From the NCBI GenBank assembly GCA_947447355.1, contig CANFJF010000025.1, forward strand, positions 1-44,488: a DNA stretch of 44,488 nucleotides, written 5' to 3'. The DNA comes from Comamonadaceae bacterium (GTDB lineage: Bacteria > Pseudomonadota > Gammaproteobacteria > Burkholderiales > Burkholderiaceae_C). Shown here piece after piece: positions 15,297-23,759 of this stretch (its first letter is position 1; each line of letters starts with the position of its first letter). Under the pieces are notes generated by a model, which was given only the letters and a program-made list of their open reading frames with translations, was not told the DNA's origin and searched no databases. Both the position numbers and the translations under genes were made by a program.

Positions 15297-16303
15297 ACAA
15301 CAAATTTCGAGTCGCCGTCATTGGCTTGGGTTGGTGGGGACAAACCATTTCGCGGCTGATCAAAACCTCCCACGTTCTGGAACTGATCGCCGGCAGCGAT
15401 CTGAACCAGACAACCGGGCGCGCCTTCACGCAAGAGATCGGCGTTGATTTTCTGAACGACCTTGATGCTGCGCTGGCCGACCCGCGTGTCGAAGGCGTGA
15501 TCTTGTGCACACCGCACACCCAGCACGGCGCGCAAATGATGCTGGCGGCTCAAGCCGGCAAGCATATTTTTTGCGAAAAACCGCTGGCGCTGCAACGCGC
15601 TGACGTAGTGGCCGCCATGGCCGCTATCAATGAGCGTGGTCTGACGCTGGCCGTCGGGCATGAGCGGCGCTTCGAGCCGCCCATCATCCGGGCGATGGAG
15701 ATGATTCATTCGGGTGAGTTGGGTCGGCCATTGCAAATGGAAGCCAACTTCAGCCAGGACAAATTTTTAAACCTGCCGCCCGAGAACTGGCGGCTGTCAG
15801 CGGCCGAGGCACCGGCCGGCCCAATGACCGCCACCGGCATTCACTTGCTCGACTTGTCGATTGGCGTGTTCGGCCCGGCTGAAACGGTCTACGCCAGCGT
15901 CAAGCAATTGGGCAGCTCGCTTGTCAACGGCGACACGCTGGCTATTTTGGCCACCTACAAAAGCGGCGGCCATGCCTTGATCAGCGCCATTTTGGCCACG
16001 CCTTTTGTGGGTCGATTTGCGGTGTATTGCAGCCAAGGCTGGGTCGAGGTCCGCGACAAAAGTCACCCCGAAGCCTCCACTGGTTGGGTGCTGACCTATT
16101 GCAAGCGCGGTGAAGCGGAGCAGAGCATCGCCTATGAGCCCTACCCGGCCGTGCTGGCCAACCTGGAGGCCTTTGCCGATGCAGCGCAAGGCCGCAAGCC
16201 CTACCCGGTGCCGCAGGCACAAATGTTGGCCAACATCTGCGCGCTGGAGGCGGTGGTCAAGTCAACCCGCAACGCCAGCATCGAGCAGGTTCAAGCGGGT
16301 TGA
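15293..16303 (+). CDS. Gfo/Idh/MocA family NAD(P)-dependent oxidoreductase
   Basis: 336 residues. N-terminal Rossmann motif GLGWWGQ (11-17), CEKPLAL with the family EKP at 95-97, then VGHERRFEP and a C-terminal beta-sheet domain with TGIHLLDL carrying the likely catalytic His. Family members oxidise or reduce sugars, inositols, sugar acids or related compounds. The start overlaps the senB-like stop (ATGA), indicating translational coupling and a likely shared pathway. Alternatively it belongs with the convergent catabolic cluster, whose first gene ends 31 bases away. The substrate cannot be assigned. Confidence 0.88.
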   Translation: MNNKFRVAVIGLGWWGQTISRLIKTSHVLELIAGSDLNQTTGRAFTQEIGVDFLNDLDAALADPRVEGVILCTPHTQHGAQMMLAAQAGKHIFCEKPLALQRADVVAAMAAINERGLTLAVGHERRFEPPIIRAMEMIHSGELGRPLQMEANFSQDKFLNLPPENWRLSAAEAPAGPMTATGIHLLDLSIGVFGPAETVYASVKQLGSSLVNGDTLAILATYKSGGHALISAILATPFVGRFAVYCSQGWVEVRDKSHPEASTGWVLTYCKRGEAEQSIAYEPYPAVLANLEAFADAAQGRKPYPVPQAQMLANICALEAVVKSTRNASIEQVQAG

Positions 16304-16333
16304 AAAGCAGCAGGCTGAGGATTCTTCGAGAAA

Positions 16334-17317
16334 TCAATCCAATTTGATCTGGGCAGACTTGATCAGTTTGGCCCATTCGCTCAAGTCTTCATTGATTCGC
16401 ATCGCGAAATCTTCCGACGAATTCGCGACAGGTTCCATCGCATCGCCACTGATGCGAGCTTGAAAATCTGGCCGTTTAACGATGGACGCCACATCGTCAT
16501 GGATCTTTTTCACCAACTCTTTGGGCATGCCCGCAGGCCCTATGAAGCCGTACCAAGCTTCGATGCGAAACCCGGGCAGAGTCTCAGCAATGGCGGGCAC
16601 TTGCGGCATGGCCTTGGATCTCTTGGCGCTGGTCACCGCCAGCGCTTTGAGTTTGCCGCTTTTTGACAACTGAATCGCAGCGGTGATACCGCCAAAAATC
16701 AAAGGCACGTGCCCTGCCATCACATCGTTGACGCCTTGGCCAAATCCTTTGTAGGGCACATGGGTGATCTTGACGTCGGCCATGTGTTTGACCGTTTCCA
16801 TCGACAAGTGTTGCTGGCCGCCGGCACCCGATGAGGCGTAGGTGATTTCACCCGGTCGCTGCCTGGCCATGGCGATGAGCGTTGTCAGGTCATTGGCGGG
16901 GAAATTAGGATTGGCCAACAGCACAAAAGGACCACTCGCCACATTGATGATGGGCGTGAGGTCTTTGGTCACGTTGTACGGAATGTTGCTGAACAAATTA
17001 GGGGCAATCGTGATCGATGCGTCTGCCGCAAACAGCAAGGTGTAACCATCAGGCGCAGACTTGGCCACAAAGTCTGTGCCGATCATGCCGCTGGCACCCG
17101 TTTTGTTGTCAACCACCACCGACTGCTTCCAAAGATTGGACAGTTCTTGCGACAAGATGCGCCCATAAATATCAGGCGTTCCCCCGGGCGGAAACGTCAC
17201 GATGACTTTGACGGGTTTGTTGGGATAGCCCTGCGCCCAAGCTGCCAACTGGCTGATGGCGACGAGACCCAGGCCAACGGCCAAGATCTTCAAGCATGTA
17301 CGCAGGTTTTTGTCCAT
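16334..17317 (-). CDS. Bug/TctC family tripartite tricarboxylate receptor (periplasmic binding protein)
   Basis: 327 residues with a signal peptide (ILAVGLGLVAISQLAAWAQG, cleavage near residue 29) and the family N-terminus YPNKPVKVIVTFPPGGTPD, then GASGMIGTDFVAK and YASSGAGGQQHLSME. Family members bind carboxylates or aromatic acids in the periplasm. No TctA or TctB membrane partner lies in the window, so this is an orphan receptor, as is common in Burkholderiales. It follows the amidohydrolase gene by 5 bases, so they are cotranscribed and the ligand is probably the pathway substrate or a relative. Confidence 0.92.
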   Translation of the reverse strand: MDKNLRTCLKILAVGLGLVAISQLAAWAQGYPNKPVKVIVTFPPGGTPDIYGRILSQELSNLWKQSVVVDNKTGASGMIGTDFVAKSAPDGYTLLFAADASITIAPNLFSNIPYNVTKDLTPIINVASGPFVLLANPNFPANDLTTLIAMARQRPGEITYASSGAGGQQHLSMETVKHMADVKITHVPYKGFGQGVNDVMAGHVPLIFGGITAAIQLSKSGKLKALAVTSAKRSKAMPQVPAIAETLPGFRIEAWYGFIGPAGMPKELVKKIHDDVASIVKRPDFQARISGDAMEPVANSSEDFAMRINEDLSEWAKLIKSAQIKLD

Positions 17318-17322
17318 GGTCT

Positions 17323-18456
17323 TTACCGTGTAGCCGAAATATTCAACAGGCGCGCAGCGTTACCACCCATGATCATGTCTTTGTCCGAGCGCTTCAGACG
17401 TTTGACAGATTCGATCAGTCCCATCGGGTCTTCTTCGCCCATGTCGTAGGGGTAGTCGGTGCCGAGCAGCACGTGGTCTGCACCGTAGCGATCGATCAAA
17501 TTAGCCAACATGACAGGGTCAAACGTGATGGTGTCGAAGTAAAACTTCTCAAGGTAACTTGATGGCGGCTTGCTGATGACGGTGCGGCAATCAGGCCGTG
17601 CCCGATGTGCGTGGTCCATGCGCGCCCAGTAGTGCGCCAGGTAGCCGCCGGCGTGTGCCAAGAGTATTTTTAAGCCCGGATTGCGCTCCATCACGCCATC
17701 AAAAATCAGATGACTGACAGCGATCGTGGTGTCGAGCGGATTGCCGATGACGTTGTTCAAATAATGGTCTTTCAGCCGCTCCGCCGACGTGAACCCATTC
17801 GGGTGCATGAAGAGCGCCACGCCCAATTCGTCCACCTTGCGGAAAAACTTCTCAAGGCCAAGCGACGGATCCGTCAGGTCCTTGCCGTTCACATGGGTGT
17901 TGATCTCGATGCCACGCAGGCCCAGCTTGTTGACGGCACGCTCTAGCTCAATCACCGCCATGTCGGCGTTTTGCAGTGGCACGGTGCCAATGCCAACGAA
18001 GCGGTCCGGCCACTGCTGGGTCAAATGCGCGATGCCGTCGTTGACATCACGCGCCAGCTCTGCGCCAAAAGCCGGTTCGGCAAAGTAGTAGTACTGAAAA
18101 GGCGCGGGTGATACCGCCTGAATATCGATGCCCATGCGGTCCATGTCGGCCAGCCGGACCGCGATGTCTGACAGCTTGGGCGCTCGATCTTTCATCTGCT
18201 TGGTGTTGACGTCGCGCGTCAACTGGTTGGCGAAGATGAAGGGCATCTCTTGCTCAGCAGGATTGAGCACGGCGGCTTTCTTGCCCACTTCCGGGTTGAA
18301 GTAATGGCAATGCATGTCGATGCGCAGCGCTTGCTTGGCTTTGCCTGCAGGCTTCTTGAGCGGCACCGAGAGTTTCTTGGCGGCGGAGGTTTTGGTTGCT
18401 GCAGCGGAGTGCTTGTGCAATGGATTCGCGCAGCCGGGTTGACAGGTGTAGAGCAT
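17323..18456 (-). CDS. Amidohydrolase family protein (ACMSD-like decarboxylase/hydrolase)
   Basis: 377 residues. Metal ligands of the amidohydrolase-2 fold are visible: HCH at 49-51 (RIDMHCH), His in ALFMHPNGF, His in KILLAHAGGYLAH and Asp in LLGTDYPYDMG. The family includes ACMSD and aromatic-acid decarboxylases. Here it probably acts on a ring-cleavage product or aromatic acid, which is inference from neighbours. A ~45-residue Lys/Ala-rich extension, starting with two Cys and a His-Lys-His, precedes the catalytic domain; it is unusual, and no internal Met offers a shorter start before the HxH. It lies between two Bug receptor genes on the same strand. Confidence 0.86.
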   Translation of the reverse strand: MLYTCQPGCANPLHKHSAAATKTSAAKKLSVPLKKPAGKAKQALRIDMHCHYFNPEVGKKAAVLNPAEQEMPFIFANQLTRDVNTKQMKDRAPKLSDIAVRLADMDRMGIDIQAVSPAPFQYYYFAEPAFGAELARDVNDGIAHLTQQWPDRFVGIGTVPLQNADMAVIELERAVNKLGLRGIEINTHVNGKDLTDPSLGLEKFFRKVDELGVALFMHPNGFTSAERLKDHYLNNVIGNPLDTTIAVSHLIFDGVMERNPGLKILLAHAGGYLAHYWARMDHAHRARPDCRTVISKPPSSYLEKFYFDTITFDPVMLANLIDRYGADHVLLGTDYPYDMGEEDPMGLIESVKRLKRSDKDMIMGGNAARLLNISATR

Positions 18457-18477
18457 CGTATCGATCCGTTGGTTGGC

Positions 18478-19464
18478 TTATTCAGCTTTGATGTTGTTGT
18501 CCGTCACGAGCTTCGAATACCGGGCATGCTCAGCAGCCAGAAAAGCGACGAACTCTTCTTGCGAGCTGGCCATGGCGTCAACGCCTAAACCGGCAAAGCG
18601 CTCTTTCAGATCGGGGTCGGCCATGACCTTTTTGATGCCCACGAGGTAGCTGTCAACCACAGCCTTGGGCGTTTTCGCAGGCAGGAAAACGCCCCACCAG
18701 TTGTTCGCCACCAAGCCATCGAGTCCGGCTTCCGCAAAGGTCGGCACATCGGGCAGCATGCTCATACGGGTGGCGCTGGTCACTGCCAGTGCGCGCAAGC
18801 GGCCGGTCTTGATGTGCTGCGCAACTGGCAGTGCGTCAGACACCATCATGTTGATTTGTCCGGCGATCAGATCCGTCACGGCCAGACCGCCGCCCTTGTA
18901 AGGAATCTGCGTCATCTTGACCTTGGCTTGACGCATGATCATTTCGCCAGCCAAGTGCGCCATGCTGCCAGGTCCACTGGTCCCGAAGTTGATGGCTTCA
19001 GGCTTGGCACGGGCTGCTGCCAACAAGTCACCAAGGGACTTGAAGGGTGAAGCTGCAGGGACCACCAAAACATTAGGGCCGACCGCTGTGAGCGAGACGG
19101 CAATGAAGTCTTTGTCCATGCTGTAAGGGACTTTAGAAATCAGCGGATTGACCGACGCGGGGCCGAGGTTGCCAACCACAAAGGTGTAGCCGTCGGGGGC
19201 CTGTCGGGCCGCGTACTCCATACCGATGGAACCCGCAGCACCGGGTTTGCTTTCAATGATCACGGGTTGCCCCCAGGCTTCGCTGAGCTTTTGCCCCATG
19301 ATCCGCGCCATCAGGTCAGAGCTGCCACCGGGTGGATAGGTCACCACCAACTTAACGGGTTTGGAGGGAAAGGGTTGGGCTTGCGCGCCCGTCCACACTG
19401 AGAGGCACAGCGCTGACGCTATCAAATAGCGCAAGGTCAATGAATATGGGTTGCCGTTTTTCAT
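18478..19464 (-). CDS. Bug/TctC family periplasmic receptor (second copy)
   Basis: 328 residues. Signal peptide up to TGAQAQ (about 30 residues), then PFPSKPVKLVVTYPPGGSSDL, PGAAGSIGMEYAAR and FGTSGPGSMAHLAGE. AAGGAG-like AAGGAGACAAG precedes the ATG, a strong ribosome binding site. The amidohydrolase gene begins 21 bases downstream. It is clearly diverged from the other receptor in the cluster, so they probably bind different ligands. No TctAB permease is nearby. Confidence 0.92.
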   Translation of the reverse strand: MKNGNPYSLTLRYLIASALCLSVWTGAQAQPFPSKPVKLVVTYPPGGSSDLMARIMGQKLSEAWGQPVIIESKPGAAGSIGMEYAARQAPDGYTFVVGNLGPASVNPLISKVPYSMDKDFIAVSLTAVGPNVLVVPAASPFKSLGDLLAAARAKPEAINFGTSGPGSMAHLAGEMIMRQAKVKMTQIPYKGGGLAVTDLIAGQINMMVSDALPVAQHIKTGRLRALAVTSATRMSMLPDVPTFAEAGLDGLVANNWWGVFLPAKTPKAVVDSYLVGIKKVMADPDLKERFAGLGVDAMASSQEEFVAFLAAEHARYSKLVTDNNIKAE

Positions 19465-19760
19465 CTTGTCTCCTTGTATTTTCAGTTCGTTTCAATCCAC
19501 AACTTCTGCCCTCGGTGATGCTGCTTCGTAACCGCCAGCGTCCTTCCCCTCACTGTGAAAGTCCTTACCGTCGCTGTGAGAAAAATAATTCTGTCATTGC
19601 GAGCGCAGCGCGGCAGTCCATCAACGCACACCATCAAGATGAGTTGCCGCGCTTCGCTCGCAACGACGGTTCAGCTAGTTTTTTTGAACGTCCTGGGGCA
19701 ACACCAAATCAGTCTAATAGGTCGTTCGATAAATAACCTCGGTTGTTACCCTGATGCGAC
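19465..19760. repeat. Spacer with an inverted pair of family-2 repeats
   Basis: About 296 bases without a gene. Two family-2 repeat copies face each other: 19593-19620 (GTCATTGCGAGCGCAGCGCG start) and 19641-19668 (GAGTTGCCGCGCTTCGCTCG start). Together they can fold into a long hairpin. The rest is AT-richer and presumably holds the promoter of the Bug-amidohydrolase-Bug operon on the minus strand. Confidence 0.65.
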
Positions 19761-20666
19761 TCAACCGGGTAACTTGCCGCCTTGACCCAACCACCACACC
19801 AACAATTGCGTGCAGTCAGCAGCATCCAGACCGCTGGCTGCGGCGGCGTCAAAATTCTCCAGTGTGGCCGCGGTCAAGGGCATTTTTCGATGTTGTGCCG
19901 TGCCTTGAGACAACATCGAACGCACATCCTTGCGCATGGTTCCGAGGTTGACCGTCACGGTGTCGTTTTTGTCACCGGCCAAAGCCTGCGCGATCATGGC
20001 CCCGCGCACTTTCAGCATGTTCGGCCCCCCCGACGATTCTGAAAAAATATCGATCACGCGGCTCGGGTCCAGCCCAAGCGGCTCGATCAGCGAGAGGGCT
20101 TCGCCCAGGGTTTGCCAATAAACCATCAGCGGCAAATTGATGGCCAGCTTCATCATGGCGCCTGCACCATGCGGGCCGACGTGTTCGACACGCCGACACA
20201 GCACATTGAGAATCGGCAGGGCCCGGTTGATGTCAGCGTCTGTACCGCCAGCAAAGCCGAGCAATTTGCCCTCTTTGGCCGGGCCGATGCTGCCGCCCAC
20301 GGGGCACTCAACATAAGCAGCCCCCGCGGCGGTGACGCGCAGGCCCATCTCTGCCTGTCGGGCAGAACTCATCGTGCTCATGTCTATCAGCAACTTGCCT
20401 TGCACGGCACCAGACAGCAAACCTTCAGCCGAAAAGTAAACCTCTTGCAAGGCTTGCTCATCAGAGACCATGCTGATCACCGCGTCGGTTTGCGCGACCA
20501 ATGCACGTGGTGTGTTGGCCCATGTGGCTCCTGCCGCGAGCAAGGGCTGTGCACGCGCGGCCGTGCGGTTCCAAACCACGACCTGATGGCCTTGCGACAA
20601 CAGACGCATCGCCATGGCGCTGCCCATCTTGCCAGTGCCGGCGATGCCTATGTTCATGGCTTGCAT
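19761..20666 (-). CDS. NAD(P)-dependent oxidoreductase, 3-hydroxyisobutyrate dehydrogenase family (minus-strand copy)
   Basis: The ATG at 20666 (MQAMNIGIAGTGKMG) is chosen because AAGGA lies 6 bases upstream, overlapping the stop of the LLM gene; a further upstream ATG would add 12 residues. The 301-residue protein has the Rossmann glycines GIAGTGKMGSAMA, the VECPVGGSIGPAKEGKL substrate loop and the catalytic lysine in GAGAMMKLAINL. Family members oxidise beta-hydroxyacids or reduce semialdehydes. It is translationally coupled to the monooxygenase, suggesting it processes the product. Confidence 0.9.
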   Translation of the reverse strand: MQAMNIGIAGTGKMGSAMAMRLLSQGHQVVVWNRTAARAQPLLAAGATWANTPRALVAQTDAVISMVSDEQALQEVYFSAEGLLSGAVQGKLLIDMSTMSSARQAEMGLRVTAAGAAYVECPVGGSIGPAKEGKLLGFAGGTDADINRALPILNVLCRRVEHVGPHGAGAMMKLAINLPLMVYWQTLGEALSLIEPLGLDPSRVIDIFSESSGGPNMLKVRGAMIAQALAGDKNDTVTVNLGTMRKDVRSMLSQGTAQHRKMPLTAATLENFDAAAASGLDAADCTQLLVWWLGQGGKLPG

Positions 20667-20676
20667 GGTTCGTCCT

Positions 20677-21777
20677 TCAGGCTGACTTGGCAATGGCTGC
20701 ATTAACTTGCGGCATGACTTTCTCAGCCATCAACTCCATCGAGCGGCGGCCGAGTGCCGGGTCAATCCAGTCGTGGCAGGCGTACAGCAGGGTCCCGAAG
20801 TCGCCGGTTTTTTCGCGGAAGGCGAGCAACTGGTCGACCACACTGTTGACCGATCCGGCCAGGACCAACTTGGAGGTCATGGTGTCAGCGTTGATGGCGT
20901 CGTCTGGCTCGCTCTGGTCGAGCTTGAACAGATTGGAGCGGCCACCAAAGCCCACCAACTTGCGGATCAGTTGCTTGAAGTAGAAATGGTACGGGCCTTC
21001 AGCCGAATGACCATAGCGGCGGGCCACCGTATCGTCTTTGTCGGTGACAAAGATGCTTTTGGCCACACGCCAATTGGCCGCGTCTGCCGTGCGCCCGGCT
21101 TGCTTGCAACCCTCGACATAGCTCGGCCAGTGGCTCTTGACCCATTCAGGCAACAAAAAGTTGGCTGAAATCGGGTCCCAGCCACGAGCGGCTGCAGCCG
21201 TGATGCCTTTAGAAAAAGGCGCTACCGCCGTCACCACGATGGGCGGAAACGGCAACTGATAGGGCTTGAGGATGATGCCCTGACCGATCTCAGGAATCAT
21301 GGTTTTGGCTGTACTGACATTGAAGAATTTGCCGTGCAAATCGTAGGGTGCCGTGCCGCTCCAGATGGCCTGCACCATGTCGATGCACTCCACAAAAATC
21401 TCCAGCCTGTCTTTGCCGAAATTACCGAAGACTTCAGCGTCAGACGCGAGTCCACCGGGACTGATACCCATGATGAAACGGCCTTGAAGCATATGGTCAA
21501 GCATGGCCACGTTGGCGGCAATGGCAGCGGGATGACCGTTCGGCATATTGATGGTGCCCGACCCTAATTTGATCTGCTTGGTTTCAAACGCCAAGCTGCT
21601 CAAAAACATCAAGCAAGAGGTGACGTTCTCTGCCAAATCAGTGACGTGTTCGCCGACATAAGCTTCTGTGTAACCGAGCCTGTCGGCCAGGATGATGGCC
21701 TCCCGGTCTTCGCGCAGGGTTTCAATCGGGATGCGTGACGGAGGATGCAAAGGCATCATGAATGTTCCGAGTTTCAT
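20677..21777 (-). CDS. LLM class (luciferase-like) flavin-dependent monooxygenase
   Basis: 366 residues, bacterial luciferase-like TIM-barrel fold: N-terminal MKLGTFMMPLHPP, AYVGEHVTDL, LGSGTINMPNGHPAAIAANVAMLDHMLQGRFIMGISPGG. Such enzymes use reduced FMN from a separate reductase and O2 to oxidise long-chain, aromatic or sulfur compounds. The reductase expected beside it survives only as a decayed fragment at 22818-23073. It is the first gene of the minus-strand unit with the HIBADH-like gene. Regulation may come from the TetR gene at 23 kb through the divergent intergenic region 21778-21909. Confidence 0.9.
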   Translation of the reverse strand: MKLGTFMMPLHPPSRIPIETLREDREAIILADRLGYTEAYVGEHVTDLAENVTSCLMFLSSLAFETKQIKLGSGTINMPNGHPAAIAANVAMLDHMLQGRFIMGISPGGLASDAEVFGNFGKDRLEIFVECIDMVQAIWSGTAPYDLHGKFFNVSTAKTMIPEIGQGIILKPYQLPFPPIVVTAVAPFSKGITAAAARGWDPISANFLLPEWVKSHWPSYVEGCKQAGRTADAANWRVAKSIFVTDKDDTVARRYGHSAEGPYHFYFKQLIRKLVGFGGRSNLFKLDQSEPDDAINADTMTSKLVLAGSVNSVVDQLLAFREKTGDFGTLLYACHDWIDPALGRRSMELMAEKVMPQVNAAIAKSA

Positions 21778-21909
21778 GGGCTGGGCCGTCCTTCATAAAG
21801 TGTTTGAGATGCAACAATTTCTTGTATAGTTAGTTTATCAATGGATCAATAAGAGTGTCTCAGGGTTCACCCTTGCACCATGGCGAAGCAGATCAAAACA
21901 GGAAATAGC

Positions 21910-22818
21910 ATGAAAAAACAAGTCACTGGAATCTCTGTCGGTGTGATCGGTCTGGGCATCATGGGCTCGGCCATGGCCACCAACCTGCAAGACGCCGGCT
22001 TTGCGGTCACGGGGATCGACGTCAACCCGGCAGCCCGCAAAAAACTGAGCTCCAAACTGTCCAAGGTGGGAGCGTCACCCGGCATGTTGGTCGGCAAAAC
22101 CGAGCACATCATTTCCTCGCTGCCCTCGGTGGCGGCTTTGATGGCTGTTTGCGATGAGCTCGCCAGCCAAGCCGTCAAACAAGGCTTGGCCAAGGGCTCG
22201 CTGGTCATGGCTGAAACCAGCACGTTGCCGATCGAAGACAAACTGGCTGCACGCAAAGTGTTGGCCAAGGCCGGCATCAAGATGATTGACACGCCGCTGT
22301 CCGGCACGGGCGCGCAGGCTAAGACACGCGACCTGACGGTTTACGCCAGCGGTGAAGCCGGCCCGATCCGGCACATGACAGAGGTTTTCAAAGGCTTCTC
22401 GCGCTCGCAATTCACGGTGGGTGCATTCGGCAACGGCATGAAGATGAAACTCGTCGCCAACCTGCTGGTGGCTATTCACAATGTCTCTACCGCCGAAGCC
22501 CTGCTGTTTGGCAAAAGCATGGGCTTGGATCCCCAAATGATGGTGGATGTGGTGGCCGACGGTGCGGGTGGTTCACGCATGTTCCAAGTGCGCGGCCCGA
22601 TGATGGTGACCCGCACATGGGCCGACGCCACCATGAAGATCAACGTCTGGCAAAAAGACATGGCCATCATTTACGAAGCACTGCGCGCGCTGTCGGTGCC
22701 TGCGCCTCTCTTTACCGCCTGTATTCCGGTCTACCTCGCAGCCATGGCCCAAGGTCACGCGATGGATGACACAGCGGCGGTGTACGCGGTTCTCGAGAAA
22801 TTCGCCGGGGAATCCTGA
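21910..22818 (+). CDS. NAD(P)-dependent oxidoreductase, 3-hydroxyisobutyrate dehydrogenase family (plus-strand copy)
   Basis: The ATG at 21910 has AGGAAATAGC directly before it; an in-frame ATG 30 bases upstream lacks a ribosome binding site. The 302-residue protein shows GVIGLGIMGSAMA, IDTPLSGTGAQAKTRDL and the catalytic lysine region GNGMKMKLVANLLV. It is a paralogue-type relative of the minus-strand copy in the same cluster but clearly diverged. It is divergent from the LLM monooxygenase gene and followed, with TGATG overlap, by the decayed flavin reductase. Confidence 0.9.
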   Translation: MKKQVTGISVGVIGLGIMGSAMATNLQDAGFAVTGIDVNPAARKKLSSKLSKVGASPGMLVGKTEHIISSLPSVAALMAVCDELASQAVKQGLAKGSLVMAETSTLPIEDKLAARKVLAKAGIKMIDTPLSGTGAQAKTRDLTVYASGEAGPIRHMTEVFKGFSRSQFTVGAFGNGMKMKLVANLLVAIHNVSTAEALLFGKSMGLDPQMMVDVVADGAGGSRMFQVRGPMMVTRTWADATMKINVWQKDMAIIYEALRALSVPAPLFTACIPVYLAAMAQGHAMDDTAAVYAVLEKFAGES

Positions 22819-23073
22819 TGGCGGCTTCCTCGGCGCATGAGAAAGAAGCTCTGCGCGACGCCCCAAGTCGATAAATTTTCAGGGGTCGCGCATCAAGCGC
22901 CGGGTGACTTCGGTGCACCGCTGATTGAGGGTTGCTCTGCGCGCTTTTACTGCGTGACCGAATCAGTCGTGCCGGCAGGCGATCACCAGATCATTCTGGC
23001 GCGGGTACTGCGCTACGAGTCTGAACCGGTCGCACCCTTGCTCTTTGTGCGCGGGGTCTTCGCCACGATTTGA
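22818..23073 (+). pseudogene. Decayed flavin reductase-like gene (C-terminal fragment with frameshift)
   Basis: The second frame (to 23073) encodes VDKFSGVAHQ, GAPLIEGCSARFYCVTE, PAGDHQIILARVL and PLLFVRGVF, the C-terminal half of flavin-reductase-like FMN-binding proteins. A different frame starting at 22818 reads SSAHEKEALRDAPS before a stop at 22874, which aligns with the region just upstream in that family (the helix before DKF). So one frameshift near 22866-22872 joins the parts, and the N-terminal ~80 residues are missing. The family supplies reduced flavin to two-component monooxygenases, matching the LLM gene nearby. Its 3' end overlaps the end of the convergent TetR gene. Confidence 0.65.
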
Positions 23074-23705
23074 GGGTAGAGCGTCTTCGCGCCGGCCAAG
23101 AAAATATCAATGGCGTCCGTGGTGCGCGTCTCAAACGGCGTGGCCGACTTCATGTTGAAAATATTGTGCCGCACCGCCCAGTAAAACATGCCACCGTGCA
23201 GCGTCCACAACAGCTCAATCTCGCGCGCTGAGATCGCCGGCAGTTCATCGGGCGCCTTCACAAAGGTGTGCCGGAACTCGCGGCACATCACCATCAGCAG
23301 TTTTTTTCGCACCAGCGCCAGGTAATTCTTGTTCAAGTCCATGTCGGACAGCCCGGCATACATGTAAATGCGAATCCACTCCGGCTGATAAGTCGCGCCA
23401 GCGTACTGCAGGTAAAAGCGCAGCAAGCGGTCACGCAAGGGAACGCTGCGGTCTTGCAGGCCGGCGATCCACGCTTCGTCCCACTTGCTCAGGAAGACGG
23501 CTTCAAAAACCGCATTGATCAGGTCTTGCTTGGAAGGGAAATAGCGGTACAACAACGGCTGTGAAATACCGAGGCGGCGCGACAGCTCGCGCGTCTGCAC
23601 GCCGAAGCCAGCTTCTGCAAAGTAGCCGATGGCGGCGTCGAGAATTTGCTGACGGCGAACCTCGGGGTTAAGCCGCATGCCGGCGGATACGATTTTTTTT
23701 GTCAC
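23013..23705 (-). CDS. TetR/AcrR family transcriptional regulator
   Basis: 230 residues from a GTG start at 23705; an internal ATG at 23678 would give 221 and cannot be excluded. Helix-turn-helix at about 15-60: RRQQILDAAIGYFAEAGF, TRELSRRLGISQPLLYRYFPSKQDL. The C-terminal ligand domain is alpha-helical. The last ~20 residues are Lys/Ser/Thr-rich and overlap the reductase pseudogene on the other strand. Inferred role: control of the adjacent LLM monooxygenase/dehydrogenase cluster. Confidence 0.9.
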   Translation of the reverse strand: MTKKIVSAGMRLNPEVRRQQILDAAIGYFAEAGFGVQTRELSRRLGISQPLLYRYFPSKQDLINAVFEAVFLSKWDEAWIAGLQDRSVPLRDRLLRFYLQYAGATYQPEWIRIYMYAGLSDMDLNKNYLALVRKKLLMVMCREFRHTFVKAPDELPAISAREIELLWTLHGGMFYWAVRHNIFNMKSATPFETRTTDAIDIFLAGAKTLYPQIVAKTPRTKSKGATGSDS

Positions 23706-23759
23706 AACGGCAGCTCAGTCGATTAACGGGGTGGCAAGATGGTACGACACGGCCAGCCT

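Noticed and set aside
21778..21909. TetR operator between the LLM gene and the plus-strand dehydrogenase
   Set aside because: The AT-rich segment around 21825-21855 has only weak partial dyads; no convincing palindrome could be supported, although this remains the most likely place for regulation.
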